Shown: piece by piece, positions 33,808 to 43,127 of the stretch
Layout: each line of letters begins with the position of its first letter
Numbering within the stretch: position 1 is the stretch's first letter
Assembly: GCF_948329515.1 (NCBI RefSeq)
Contig: NZ_CAOJCN010000007.1
Span: forward strand, 184,506-248,505
DNA length: 64,000 bases
Direction: 5' to 3'
DNA from: Cohnella rhizoplanae
GTDB lineage: Bacteria; Bacillota; Bacilli; Paenibacillales; Paenibacillaceae
Notes under the pieces: model-generated
What the model was told of the DNA's origin: nothing
The model's input: the letters and a program-made list of their open reading frames with translations, nothing else
Database searches by the model: none
Position numbers and translations under genes: made by a program

Positions 33808-35484
33808 TCAACCGGACGCGTGGAAGCGGTAGATCGATCCGGCCATTTGAAGACAATCGCCGGCGGCGAGCGGATAGGCCTCGTAGGGCGCCATTGGTTG
33901 ACCGTTCAACCAACTGCCGTTGCGCGAGCCCAGGTCCTTGGCCGCCCATCCTCCCTGCTGCCGGAGCATCTCCAGATGCGCACGCGATACGCCGCTGGAT
34001 TCGTCGACGTGCTGCGCCGCCTCGCGCGAACGGCCGATGATCACCGAGTCGGCCTGAAGCGCGACCCGGCACGGACGATCCGCGGATTCCCATTCGAGGT
34101 AGCACTCTACGGGTTTAGCCGGCATCGCGGCCTGGAGCAGCTCCGTCGCGTCCCGCCTCGCGGGCAGCCACTCCGTTTGCGGCCGAGGTTCCCCCTCTTC
34201 CCCGATCTGTGCTTCTTCGTCCCCCCCATCCTGCCGCGCCGTACCACCAAAAGGCTCGAATCTTGCCGACGCGCCTGCTTCCCTTACGCTCCCGCCCTCG
34301 TCCCTTTGATTCAAACGAACCGGCCAAGCCGGGAGCTCGTCCTGGGCGGATATCGCCGGAGCCTGAATCGCGGAAGGCACTGCCGGCGGGATCTCCATAT
34401 CGCGCTTTGCTTCCCCGCCCCCTTTAGGCGGCCAGCCGTTCCACAAATACAAGCACAAGCCGACGCATGCTGCGGTAGCGCCGAGGGATAGCGCCAGACC
34501 TGGGGTTCCGGAAGCGTCGACGTACAAAATCTTCCATGCGATGCCGGCCGCGACGGCAGCCAGCGCGGCCAGCCAGACCCGCCATCTAACCACGCTCATG
34601 CCTGCCGGTATTCCATAGATTCGCCGGGGCTCCTCCTCCCGTACCGCGTCGCTGCTTCCCTGTCTCTGAACGCTTGCAGCCGGCTCTGCGCCGAGACGAT
34701 GCCAGGAAGAACCGTCCGCTTCGTCCCTTTTTCGAATCGTCGGCTTTGCCGGACTTGAAGCAGCCCATGAATCGCGCGGGTTAATGCCGGGCTGATCTGC
34801 TCGCGGATCGTTATTCGCATGTATGGCGGAAGCGACCGGCACCTGCGATTCTCGCAAATGCCCGAATCCGATGCCCGGATGGGTGATGGCGCCGATGCTG
34901 CCCGCACGCTCCTCCGCCCTTTCGCATAAATACCGGCGCGCGAAGTCTCTCAGTGCCGAAGGGACGAATTTCTTGGAAGCCGTCATCTCCAGCAATCGTT
35001 GCATCGTCTTGCCGTCCGGATCTTCCGTGCGCATCAGCCACCGGACGATCAATCGTTCTATATCCGCTCCATCGTCGTCCTCCCCGCTGGCTGCGATTGG
35101 CAAGTACGCGAAGCGCAGATCGTGCCAACCGTCCCCTACGAAAATATAATCGTCCTTGAGAAGAAGACTTCTAAAATCCAGCATATGATCATGGCATTGC
35201 TCGGCGGTCTCCGCCAGCTTGCACAGCGCGGCCATCGCGTCGGTCATCGTCCAACGTTCGGTACGCAGCGCTTGGCTGAGCATCTTGCAGCCCGTGAGCC
35301 GGTATCGCAGCCGAATCTCGCCGTCAAGCTCCTCTACGGCCATCGGCAGGATGCCGGGAATCGAGCAGGCCTGAAGCATGCCGACCTGCACCCGGTCAAG
35401 CTCCTCCCGGCGCCAAGGCGAGTGCCGCCGGAGAACCATCCATAGGCCGCGTCTTTGCTCGAATTTCGTATTCAGTTCCGTCAT
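33808..35484 (-). CDS. FHA-domain membrane protein of the Tad cluster (DUF6382-FHA)
   Basis: 558 residues. The N-terminal half (about 1-190) resembles the DUF6382 region found with FHA domains in Paenibacillaceae; a Ser/Pro-rich stretch, two membrane helices (around 300-340, WRVWLAALAAVAAGIAW and GLALSLGATAACVGLCLYL), an acidic linker and a C-terminal FHA domain (about 470-558, with IIGRSREAAQHVDESSGVSRAH and LGSRNGSWLNG). FHA domains bind phosphothreonine, so a Ser/Thr kinase may control the pilus. It is the last gene of the Tad operon, 57 bp after the prepilin peptidase. Confidence 0.85.
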   Translation of the reverse strand: MTELNTKFEQRRGLWMVLRRHSPWRREELDRVQVGMLQACSIPGILPMAVEELDGEIRLRYRLTGCKMLSQALRTERWTMTDAMAALCKLAETAEQCHDHMLDFRSLLLKDDYIFVGDGWHDLRFAYLPIAASGEDDDGADIERLIVRWLMRTEDPDGKTMQRLLEMTASKKFVPSALRDFARRYLCERAEERAGSIGAITHPGIGFGHLRESQVPVASAIHANNDPRADQPGINPRDSWAASSPAKPTIRKRDEADGSSWHRLGAEPAASVQRQGSSDAVREEEPRRIYGIPAGMSVVRWRVWLAALAAVAAGIAWKILYVDASGTPGLALSLGATAACVGLCLYLWNGWPPKGGGEAKRDMEIPPAVPSAIQAPAISAQDELPAWPVRLNQRDEGGSVREAGASARFEPFGGTARQDGGDEEAQIGEEGEPRPQTEWLPARRDATELLQAAMPAKPVECYLEWESADRPCRVALQADSVIIGRSREAAQHVDESSGVSRAHLEMLRQQGGWAAKDLGSRNGSWLNGQPMAPYEAYPLAAGDCLQMAGSIYRFHASG

Positions 35485-35541
35485 GTCATCCCTCCTTTAC
35501 TTGTCCGTGAGCTGTCGATTCTGCTTCCCCGCCTCATCTTT

Positions 35542-36030
35542 TCAACCGCCGTTCCACGCGAGCAGCGCGTACGCCGGCGCGACCGCCAGCATGAACGGGA
35601 ACTTCGCGCCTTTTCCGGCATGCGCCGGATGAATGCCCCACGGCCATCTCAGCTTGAGGGCCCAAGGGCGGACGAGGGGGATTCGGCACGACAGCAGGAC
35701 TACCGCGATTGCTCCGGCGATCAGCATAGACGCTGCCGCCAGCTGCAGGACCGCGGATGCTCCGGCCCAGACGCCAAAGGCGGCGAACCATTTGACGTCG
35801 CCTGCGCCTAGTCCCTTCGCGGCATGAAGCAGCCATAACGGAACCAAGCCCGTGGCAAAGCCTCCCAACGCAAACCATACGCCGCCCGAGCCGGCTGCGG
35901 CTAACTGAAAGACGAAGCCCCCGGCGGCAAATACGAGGCACAGTATATTGGGTATTTCCATGCGCCGAATATCGGTCCAACAAGCGCAGAGCAACAGTAC
36001 GGCCGTCGCCGTCGTTACGAACGCATGCAC
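35542..36030 (-). CDS. A24 prepilin peptidase, CpaA/TadV type
   Basis: 162-residue integral membrane aspartyl protease that trims the Flp-type prepilins encoded upstream. The two catalytic aspartates are visible in CWTDIRRMEIPN and in the GxGD motif of GLGAGDVKWF. Start GTG, preceded by AAAGGAGG. It lacks the N-methylase domain, as usual for CpaA. The gene abuts the upstream TadE-like gene. Confidence 0.9.
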   Translation of the reverse strand: MHAFVTTATAVLLLCACWTDIRRMEIPNILCLVFAAGGFVFQLAAAGSGGVWFALGGFATGLVPLWLLHAAKGLGAGDVKWFAAFGVWAGASAVLQLAAASMLIAGAIAVVLLSCRIPLVRPWALKLRWPWGIHPAHAGKGAKFPFMLAVAPAYALLAWNGG

Positions 36031-36032
36031 GG

Positions 36033-36974
36033 CTAGCCTCCTTTCCCTACGGTTTTAGATTGAACTTGAAACGTCTGCTGCAGACTCCCGCCTTCGTAGG
36101 AGGCCACCCAGGCCCACTCCCCCGGTGTCGTATTGCCGGAGACGAGCCATGTCCAGGACACGTTTCCGGCGGCATCCGCCGTGGCCGTCCCCAAATGCCG
36201 CGCCTGGCTCAGGCCGCTCTTGTAGACCACCTTAAGATCGACCGAGGCGCCCGGTTCCGCGCGCAGAACCAAGGTTATGCGGCGTCCGCGCTGAACGGGA
36301 CTCGGCTCGAGCGAGACAAAGGCTAGCGAGCCCGAATCTTGACCGTCCGTCGGAGCGGCGGAAGCCAAGCGTTCGCCGCCGGTCCATACCCGCTCGCGGA
36401 CGGACGCCCGGAGGATGAGCGGCCGGCCCGACCAGGGAAACGAGAAAGGCAGCCTGTACTCGGCCTCGAGCACGAGAAACGCCCGGGAACTGTCCTCCGC
36501 ATCGGGCAGCTCGACCTTCGTCAACTTCATCCTGGACGGCTGCACCATGGACTTCCGCAGTCGTTCCGCAACGCGAGGCTCCAGCGCCAGCTTGGCCGCC
36601 AGCGCGTCCGGATACCAGCTTCCGTCCGCAAAATGGCCGGCCCACGTCGAAAGCGGTTCGGGCAGATAGGGCGCGATCTTGCCGACGGTCTCCTGCGTAC
36701 CCGCCAGCCTGTCTTTCCAAGCCGAGCCGGGTTCGCTGCCGGTCGCAGCTTGCGCTTCGGCGATGCTCTCCGCCAACGGATACCAGACTGCGGCCGTCTG
36801 CCTTGCCGTCTGGGAGAGCGCACCCTGGAGGGCCATCGAGACGATCGATGCGTGAATCAGATAGATGAGAAACAGTACGCATATCATGACGATCGGCATG
36901 GTGAGCGCGGCCTCAAGCGTCAGGCTCCCTTCGTTGCCGGACCGCCGCCTACTGGTATCCATAATTCGCCGCAT
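36033..36974 (-). CDS. TadE-like pseudopilin with C-terminal Ig-like domain
   Basis: About 313 residues. The N-terminus has the TadE prepilin pattern: a basic stretch, GSLTLEAALTMPIVM with the conserved Glu, then a helix (CVLFLIYLIHASIV). The last 100 residues (SLEPSPVQRGRRITLVLRAE onward to GSLQQTFQVQSK) look like a bacterial Ig-like beta-sandwich, unusual for TadE. The start is one of three ATGs overlapping the upstream gene; I prefer 36974, 6 nt after GAGG. Confidence 0.75.
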   Translation of the reverse strand: MRRIMDTSRRRSGNEGSLTLEAALTMPIVMICVLFLIYLIHASIVSMALQGALSQTARQTAAVWYPLAESIAEAQAATGSEPGSAWKDRLAGTQETVGKIAPYLPEPLSTWAGHFADGSWYPDALAAKLALEPRVAERLRKSMVQPSRMKLTKVELPDAEDSSRAFLVLEAEYRLPFSFPWSGRPLILRASVRERVWTGGERLASAAPTDGQDSGSLAFVSLEPSPVQRGRRITLVLRAEPGASVDLKVVYKSGLSQARHLGTATADAAGNVSWTWLVSGNTTPGEWAWVASYEGGSLQQTFQVQSKTVGKGG

Positions 36975-39249
36975 ACGTCGCCTCATAACGGCTTCCCTTC
37001 ACCGTCCCTTTCCACGATGCCGTCTTCCCCGCCAGCCTGGCCGCGCCAGGCAGAAACCACAAGCGAATCGAGGAAACGCCGCGCACGCTCGCATAGGTAT
37101 ACGCCTCCTGAAGATCGACGTCCAGCCCGTCCTCGATCAAGGCGATACGCCGGGCCGTCTGCGCGTCCGAGCCGCCGTGCAGCAGCAGAAACAATCGGAT
37201 GTAATCTTTGTAATAGGTGTCGATCTTCGCATACTTGGACAACGGGATCACGCCCTTATCGAGCAGCCCCTGTATATCCTTGACCGCCTCGGAAATGCCG
37301 TAGAGAGCTGCTGCGGCCAATACGACCAGCGGATGACCGTACGAACGGCATTCAATAAGCCCCTCCATCGTCCGGACCGCAAGGCGCAGCGAGAATATCT
37401 CGCCGTACGCAGCCGAAATGTTCGCCGCTGGATTGCCGAGTCCGTACAAGATGTATTCGTTCTCCTGCGCATGCGGCATAAGCAGGCCTGCTCCGCCCCC
37501 GTTGAGCATCGACCTCACAGCGGACGGCTCGGCCATCGTAAATCGCGCGTACGAGTATTCGGCGAAATAGACCGCGTCTCTTAATCCGCCGACGCCGTCT
37601 CCCAACGCATCCATCCAACCGTCGGCGGACGAGAACGCTGCCTTGCGCCCTTCCGAAGCATCGACGGGTAGCCGCGCCGACGCAGCCGCTTCTACCTGGA
37701 CTTTGTTCCAGGAAAGGTTGCGTTCATAGAGACCGCGTACCCTGTCGAACGCCTGCCTTTCCTCGGGCGACGAACGGAGACCGGACAGCGTGCCTAAAAA
37801 GGCGGCAGCCCCGGACCAGGCACTCCTCGAACGCTCCTCCAGCGCCTTGCGCTCCTCGTCGCCCGCCCGCTGGGAACGGAGCGCGTCGATCCGCCCGGCG
37901 GTGACGCTTCCGGAGGCGCCGTACCTGCCCGAAAAGACGGAGAGGAGCGATTGAAGGCGTTCGGCGCCTTGGCGCAGCGCGCCGTCCATGCCGGACGATC
38001 CCGGCGCCGCGCCAAGCGTGCCCGCGAACGACGTCGCGGCTGCCTTTAATTCGCCGCCTGACTCTCGCAGGCCGGCCAGCTCGTCCCGGTAACGGGTCCA
38101 GTAAGCGTCCGTCAGCACCATGTCTGCCGTCGTACGCCTGAGCTCGCGTAGCGAACCCGCTTCTCCGCCGTCGAATCCGCCTGCTCCCGTCTCCGCGGGC
38201 CATTCCGCCGGCGTCTGCGCCGCCGTTTCGGCAGTCTCCGCGATCCGGGCCATCTCGCGGTTCGCGGACCCGGCTTCCTCGATGTCGCGCAAGGCCGCTG
38301 CAAGCGCCTCTTCCATTGCGGCCGACGCCTGCGACGCCTTGGCCGAGAGCTGGCCCGACAAGCGCTGGACGCCTTGTTCGTAGGCGGCGATCTGAGCGCC
38401 GTATCGCGGACCGTCGTCGGGCTCGGGCGTCGGACTCGGCCGCGGCCGCGGCGAAGCGGTCGGAGCGGGCGAATGCTGCGCCGACTCCGCTTCCCGCAGG
38501 CGCCGCGCCTCCGCTCGGGCCGCGTCCTCCGCCCGCTTCGCTGCATAATCCCCGTACATGAGGGCGGCGTCCGCAGTATCTCGAACATCTCCTGCCTGCT
38601 TGCTGCCGGTCAGCGATGTAGGCGGCTGCGGGACGAGTCCCCGCAAGCTCCCGGCGAAGCTGTCTCCCGCTTCCTTCTGGCGACGAAGCGCACGGTCGAG
38701 AGCCTTCTCCCGCTTCTCGTATGCCGTTCGCATATCCTCCAGCAGATCCGAGGTTTTGCGGGCCTCCTTCATCAACGCGGGCAATCCTCTGAATCGGGAA
38801 GCCAAATCGATCGTCAGATCGATCGGCGCCTTATACTTCATTTCCTCGAGCACCTGCCGCCTGAAAATACCGTGAGCGGCGAGCGGCCTGCTCTCCAGCA
38901 CCTCCGCCTCGCTCCATTCCGTATCCAGCAGCCTCAGCGCGTCCGCGTCTTCGGTCTCCGTATGTCCCGCCAGCACTTCGGAGAGCAGGGCCTCGGACGT
39001 GCTGCCCCCCGTCCCGAATAAGCCGTAGCGTTGGTACAGCAGCGGGTCGTAAGCCGACAACACCGCTCTCGAACCTGCTTTGACTGCCAACTCCGCCTGG
39101 TTGCGGAAGGCCGCGATCCGGCCGAAGTCGATAAGCGTTCCTGTGAGGAAAATCATCCCCGCCATCACTGCCGCAAGGTATATGGTAACGGTCCCCGAGG
39201 ATCCGCGGACAAGGCGCCGATATATTGATCCGAGCATGCCGCTCACCAC
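36949..39249 (-). CDS. Large TadG-like pilus-assembly protein with coiled coils
   Basis: 766 residues. An N-terminal membrane helix (VTIYLAAVMAGMIFLTGTLI) with the TadG-like NQAELAVKAGSRAVLSAYDP segment, where most TadG/TadE proteins place the first secretory domain, then a long Ala/Glu/Arg-rich region (about 150-560) predicted as coiled coil with a Pro-rich break (SPAPTASPRPRPSPTPEPDD), and a C-terminal hydrophobic domain (GHPLVVLAAAALYGISEAVK). GTG start 8 nt after GGAGG. It overlaps the next gene. It probably forms part of the pilus base or wall-spanning stalk; that is inference. Confidence 0.75.
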   Translation of the reverse strand: MVSGMLGSIYRRLVRGSSGTVTIYLAAVMAGMIFLTGTLIDFGRIAAFRNQAELAVKAGSRAVLSAYDPLLYQRYGLFGTGGSTSEALLSEVLAGHTETEDADALRLLDTEWSEAEVLESRPLAAHGIFRRQVLEEMKYKAPIDLTIDLASRFRGLPALMKEARKTSDLLEDMRTAYEKREKALDRALRRQKEAGDSFAGSLRGLVPQPPTSLTGSKQAGDVRDTADAALMYGDYAAKRAEDAARAEARRLREAESAQHSPAPTASPRPRPSPTPEPDDGPRYGAQIAAYEQGVQRLSGQLSAKASQASAAMEEALAAALRDIEEAGSANREMARIAETAETAAQTPAEWPAETGAGGFDGGEAGSLRELRRTTADMVLTDAYWTRYRDELAGLRESGGELKAAATSFAGTLGAAPGSSGMDGALRQGAERLQSLLSVFSGRYGASGSVTAGRIDALRSQRAGDEERKALEERSRSAWSGAAAFLGTLSGLRSSPEERQAFDRVRGLYERNLSWNKVQVEAAASARLPVDASEGRKAAFSSADGWMDALGDGVGGLRDAVYFAEYSYARFTMAEPSAVRSMLNGGGAGLLMPHAQENEYILYGLGNPAANISAAYGEIFSLRLAVRTMEGLIECRSYGHPLVVLAAAALYGISEAVKDIQGLLDKGVIPLSKYAKIDTYYKDYIRLFLLLHGGSDAQTARRIALIEDGLDVDLQEAYTYASVRGVSSIRLWFLPGAARLAGKTASWKGTVKGSRYEATYAANYGYQ

Positions 39250-39287
39250 CCCACCCTCCTCTAACCTGCCGCATAGCGGCGTAGTCG

Positions 39288-40010
39288 TCAGCCGCTTTTT
39301 CTGCTCAATATCGCGCCGGCCTTATCGAGATACGGCTTCGATCCGCCGCTCTGTCCTGCGGCCCTCGCCGTGTAATAACGCGCGAGGTCGAAGGTACGCA
39401 ACCACTCGGCCGGCTCCGTGACCGGGGACGATGCCTCCGCGGATGCTACGGCGGACCCCCGCAGCGACGCCAGCGGACTGAGTTCGCCGGGATCCGCGGC
39501 GGATGTCCGAATCTCCCGCGACAATGCCCCCCGCTCGTAGCCGATGCTGCCCCGCCAGTTGGTGCCGAGCGCCTCGGCCGCGGGATACAGCTTGCGCAGC
39601 GTCAGTCGTTCGCCCGGATCCTCCGTATCGGGGTAGCCGAGCGTATCCGCGGACTCGTCTGCCTGCCAGCCGAACAAGCCTTGGAGCAGCGCGTCGTCCG
39701 TCAGGCGCCAATACAACCCGTCATACCGCCCGTCCGCATAAGCGCCTGTCCCGAACTCGCTGCCCGCGTGGCCCCAGTTAAACGCCGCGCGCTCGGTCGT
39801 CACGGAGGCTTTGTAACGAACGATCGCGTTCTGAGCGGTGTACAGCGCGTAAAAGAGAAGCAAAAACGTCACGATCAGCAGCATGGGCATCAGCATGCTC
39901 GCTTCGAGCGAATAAGATCCGGACCGCTGCCGCCATAAAGCGACGAAGCAGCCGCGAATGCGATACGAAACCGGGCCGGCAGGGGCTTCGCGACGATAGA
40001 GATAGACCAT
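39288..40010 (-). CDS. TadE-like pseudopilin
   Basis: 240 residues. A basic N-terminus, GSYSLEASMLMPMLLIVTFL (prepilin-type helix with conserved Glu), then a soluble domain without known motifs. Start ATG 4 nt after TAAGG, right behind the pilin stop codon. Confidence 0.75.
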   Translation of the reverse strand: MVYLYRREAPAGPVSYRIRGCFVALWRQRSGSYSLEASMLMPMLLIVTFLLLFYALYTAQNAIVRYKASVTTERAAFNWGHAGSEFGTGAYADGRYDGLYWRLTDDALLQGLFGWQADESADTLGYPDTEDPGERLTLRKLYPAAEALGTNWRGSIGYERGALSREIRTSAADPGELSPLASLRGSAVASAEASSPVTEPAEWLRTFDLARYYTARAAGQSGGSKPYLDKAGAILSRKSG

Positions 40011-40016
40011 TTGGCC

Positions 40017-40271
40017 TTAACCGAAGAACGAGTCGGATTTGTCTTCCACCTTGCCGAACAGACGCTCCAGAAAATCAAGAATCCAATCCCTGAACAGCAC
40101 CGCGATCGCGATGATCACGGCTGCGATGAGTACGATCTCCAGCGTGCCGAGGCCTTCTTTATTTCTCCAAAACGCGGTTAGCTTAGCTGTAAGCTTGGAT
40201 GCCAAACTGCCGGATGTCAGCCTAATCGAAACGAACCTGCCAAAACCGATATAAAGACGTTGAATGTTCAT
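40017..40271 (-). CDS. Flp-type major pilin
   Basis: 84 residues. The processing site reads NKEGLGTLEIVLIAAVII: cleavage after the Gly would leave Glu at position +5, followed by the hydrophobic assembly helix IVLIAAVIIAIAVLF and a short polar tail ending SDSFFG. The leader is long (about 40 residues) and basic. AAGGGGG precedes the ATG by 8 nt. Small size, position within the tad operon and Glu+5 support the pilin call. Confidence 0.85.
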   Translation of the reverse strand: MNIQRLYIGFGRFVSIRLTSGSLASKLTAKLTAFWRNKEGLGTLEIVLIAAVIIAIAVLFRDWILDFLERLFGKVEDKSDSFFG

Positions 40272-40291
40272 TAATGAGTCCCCCTTAAAAT

Positions 40292-41158
40292 TTATCCGTT
40301 TGCCATCAGCAAGATCGACGGCGTGCCCACCAGCACCAATATGACCAGAAAAATGACGGCCAGCGGAAAAGCGAGCCTCGAGGATGCCCTTTCGCCGAGC
40401 GTCTTGGCTGCCGCCTTGCGCTTCTCCCACAACGTGCGGGACAGCTCGCGCAGCGCGGCTACGAACGTAACGCCCCCGTGCCTGGCGTTGATCAACAGCG
40501 TCGTGGCGAACAACCTCGCTTCCGGCACGGCGCACCGGCGGCCGAACTCCTCCCAGGCAAAGACGAACGATTCCCCTCTCTTCACCGCCGTCACCGCCGC
40601 CTCGAGCTCCGCATACAGCGGATGGCCGCCGACGTCCCTGCCCCCTGCGGGCCTATCCAGACAGCGCTCTAACGCGCGAAGCACGTTTTCGCCCGCGTTG
40701 ACCATGAGCAGGAGGCGGTTCAACAGCTCGGGCAGTTCCATCACGATCCGATGTCTGCGATCGTCCAGCTTGCCGAACAGCTCTTTTCTTTTCATGAGCG
40801 GCAAGAGTGCCGCTACTAGCGCGCCCAGCCCTGTCAGCGCGCCGCTGCCGGACAGCCACCCCAGCGCCGAGCCGGCCAGCAGCGCGCAGTACGCGTAGCC
40901 GGCAGACTCCGCAGCGTGTCGCAGCAGACGCGCCGGCACGTCCCTGTCGCCGGACAGTACGGACAGCGCGGCCTGCTCCCGATGCAGCTTGGGGGCGAGC
41001 CTCGTCCATACGGAACGGCGGCCGAGCAGCGTGGACATCGGGTCCAGCAGGACGTGACGGGGACGGCCCCAAGCCTTGGTTCGATACGTCTCCGCGAGCA
41101 ACACGGCATACCCGGCCAACAGCAGCATTACGAGCGATCCGAGCGCGATCCGTATCAT
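40292..41158 (-). CDS. tadC: TadC-like inner-membrane platform protein
   Basis: 288 residues with a type II secretion F domain: two N-terminal helices, a soluble block MELPELLNRLLLMVNAGENV and REL...KTLGERASSR, then a C-terminal helix (LAFPLAVIFLVILVLVGTPS). The ATG overlaps the tadB stop by 4 bp. It forms the platform with TadB that transmits TadA motion to the pilin. Confidence 0.88.
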   Translation of the reverse strand: MIRIALGSLVMLLLAGYAVLLAETYRTKAWGRPRHVLLDPMSTLLGRRSVWTRLAPKLHREQAALSVLSGDRDVPARLLRHAAESAGYAYCALLAGSALGWLSGSGALTGLGALVAALLPLMKRKELFGKLDDRRHRIVMELPELLNRLLLMVNAGENVLRALERCLDRPAGGRDVGGHPLYAELEAAVTAVKRGESFVFAWEEFGRRCAVPEARLFATTLLINARHGGVTFVAALRELSRTLWEKRKAAAKTLGERASSRLAFPLAVIFLVILVLVGTPSILLMANG

Positions 41159-41895
41159 AAGCGAATGTCCATGATCCGCGACATCCACAGACACACGCCC
41201 GCCAGCGCACCCAGGCACAAGGTCAGCACGAGGAGCCCTCCGCCCCGATACAGAGGCTGCATGTAGTCGGCCGCGAAGGAGCCGAGCAAGCCCACGAAGC
41301 CGAATGGCATAACCATCATCAGTTTGGATTCGAACTTCTTCTGGGCGATCATGACGCCGACCTCGAGCTCCACCTCCAGCTTCTCCCCGATCAGTCCCGA
41401 GGTGCGCCGCATCACCTCCACGAGATCGCCGCCCGAGCGCTTGCAGATGCGGAACGCCTCGGCGAAGTTCCCGATCTCCTCGATGCCGCTCCGCACGGCA
41501 AGATCGCTGAGCGATACCTCCAGCGGCTCGCCGTTGCGCAGCCGGTTGACGACCGCGCGGATCTCCCGGAGCAGCGGCGCCTCGGGGTCCCCGATGAGCA
41601 TCGCCATATCCCCCTCGAGCGCGCCGAACGCGGTCTCCACGGAGCGGCCGGCGGAGAGCAGCGACGACAGCGTCTGCAGCATCTCCTTGAACTGCAGCCG
41701 GAGCCGCTCCTGCCTGCGCCGCTGCAAGAACCTCGCCAGAAACTTGGGCCCGTACCAACCGAGAGGCGTCGCCAGCAGGGCGATCAGCGGCTGCCGGTAC
41801 AGCAGCCATACGGCGGCGAATCCGATGCAGGCGGCGCCGGCCGCCGCATAGATCCGCTGCGCCCGGTCCAGCTCGTACACGCGGTAATCCATCAT
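41155..41895 (-). CDS. tadB: TadB-like inner-membrane platform protein
   Basis: 246 residues, T2SSF domain with helices near the N-terminus (IYAAAGAACIGFAAVWLLY) and C-terminus (LLVLTLCLGALAGVCLWM). Soluble core RSGIEEIGNFAEAFRICKRSGGDLVEVM is characteristic. It is coupled by ATGA overlaps to tadA and tadC. Confidence 0.88.
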   Translation of the reverse strand: MMDYRVYELDRAQRIYAAAGAACIGFAAVWLLYRQPLIALLATPLGWYGPKFLARFLQRRRQERLRLQFKEMLQTLSSLLSAGRSVETAFGALEGDMAMLIGDPEAPLLREIRAVVNRLRNGEPLEVSLSDLAVRSGIEEIGNFAEAFRICKRSGGDLVEVMRRTSGLIGEKLEVELEVGVMIAQKKFESKLMMVMPFGFVGLLGSFAADYMQPLYRGGGLLVLTLCLGALAGVCLWMSRIMDIRL

Positions 41896-43127
41896 CGACG
41901 ATCTTCCTCCTCTCCCGCAGGCTCAGCCGCATCCCACTTGCGGCAGTCCCTCAATTCTCCTGCCCGGCGCAGCCCGCCTCCGGACTCGCCTCCCCCCTCG
42001 CGGAGATACAGCGGATGCAAATCCACTTCGCCGTCCCGAAGCCCCGCGACCTCGCTGATCTCCACGACGCGCCTGCTGCCGTCCCGGTAACGGCTCAGAT
42101 GCACGATGACGTCCAGCGCCGAAGCGATCTGCCGCCTTACGACCGCGACCGGCAGGTCCGAGCCTCCCAGCACCATCGTCTCCAGCCGGGAGAGCATGTC
42201 GCGGGCGGTGTTGCTGTGGCCTGTGGACAAGCTCCCCTCGTGCCCGGTGTTCATCGCCTGCAGCATGTCCAGCGCTTCCTCTCCCCGCACCTCTCCGACG
42301 ATGATCCGGTTGGGACGCATTCTCAGCGAGGCGCGGATCAGGTCGCGCATGCCGATCCGGCCTTTGCCTTCAGTGTTGGCATTGCGCGTCTCCAGCGACA
42401 CGAGGTTCGGAATGCCCCGGATCTGCAGCTCGGCCGCGTCCTCGATGGTGATGACCCGCTCGTCGGACGGAATCCACTGGGCAAGCGCGTTCAGGAACGT
42501 CGTCTTGCCGGAACCGGTGCCGCCGCTGATGAAGAGGTTGTACTTGGCCCGCACGAGCCGCCTAAGCAAGTGCGCGGCCTCCGGTTCGAGCGCCCCCAGC
42601 TTCACCAGGTCGTCCATTCCCAGCGGGCGCGCGGGAAACCGTCTGATCGTGACGGTTGGTCCCTGCAGCGCGACGGGCGGCAGGACCACATGCACGCGGG
42701 AGCCGTCCGGGAGCCGGGCGTCCACGATCGGCGACGCCTCATTCACGATGCGGTTGACCTGGCCGACGATGGATTGGATCAGGTCCTCCAGCCGTTCGCG
42801 GCTCTCGAAGCCAAGCGGAGCGAGCTGCAGCCTGCCGCTTTTTTCGATAAAGATACGCTCGTGCCCGACGATCATGATCTCGGTAACCTCCGGATCCTCG
42901 AGCAGCGGCTGCAGCGCATCCAACCCTCTGAAGGAGTGGAACAGCCTGCTCACGGCCGCCCCCCGCTCCTCGGACGTCATTCGCCCCATGCGCGGAACCG
43001 CGAACAGCTCGGCCTCGATGAGCGTTCTGAGCTCCGGGTCCGTCACGGCGGAGTCCCAATCCAGTCTCGCCCTCACGCGCTCGCGCACCGCGGCGATCTC
43101 GTCGGCCGTAAGCTCCGCGCCGATCAT
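41892..43127 (-). CDS. tadA: TadA/CpaF-type pilus assembly ATPase
   Basis: 411-residue secretion ATPase that drives pilus assembly (and possibly retraction). Walker A GGTGSGKTT (202-210), Asp box VITIEDAAELQ, Walker B-like IIVGEVRGEEALDMLQAMNTGHEG and the His box SLSTGHSN. An N-terminal domain resembles CpaF. The ATG overlaps the cpaE-like stop by 4 bp; a longer frame from 43484 lies inside that gene and is rejected. Confidence 0.93.
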   Translation of the reverse strand: MIGAELTADEIAAVRERVRARLDWDSAVTDPELRTLIEAELFAVPRMGRMTSEERGAAVSRLFHSFRGLDALQPLLEDPEVTEIMIVGHERIFIEKSGRLQLAPLGFESRERLEDLIQSIVGQVNRIVNEASPIVDARLPDGSRVHVVLPPVALQGPTVTIRRFPARPLGMDDLVKLGALEPEAAHLLRRLVRAKYNLFISGGTGSGKTTFLNALAQWIPSDERVITIEDAAELQIRGIPNLVSLETRNANTEGKGRIGMRDLIRASLRMRPNRIIVGEVRGEEALDMLQAMNTGHEGSLSTGHSNTARDMLSRLETMVLGGSDLPVAVVRRQIASALDVIVHLSRYRDGSRRVVEISEVAGLRDGEVDLHPLYLREGGGESGGGLRRAGELRDCRKWDAAEPAGEEEDRR

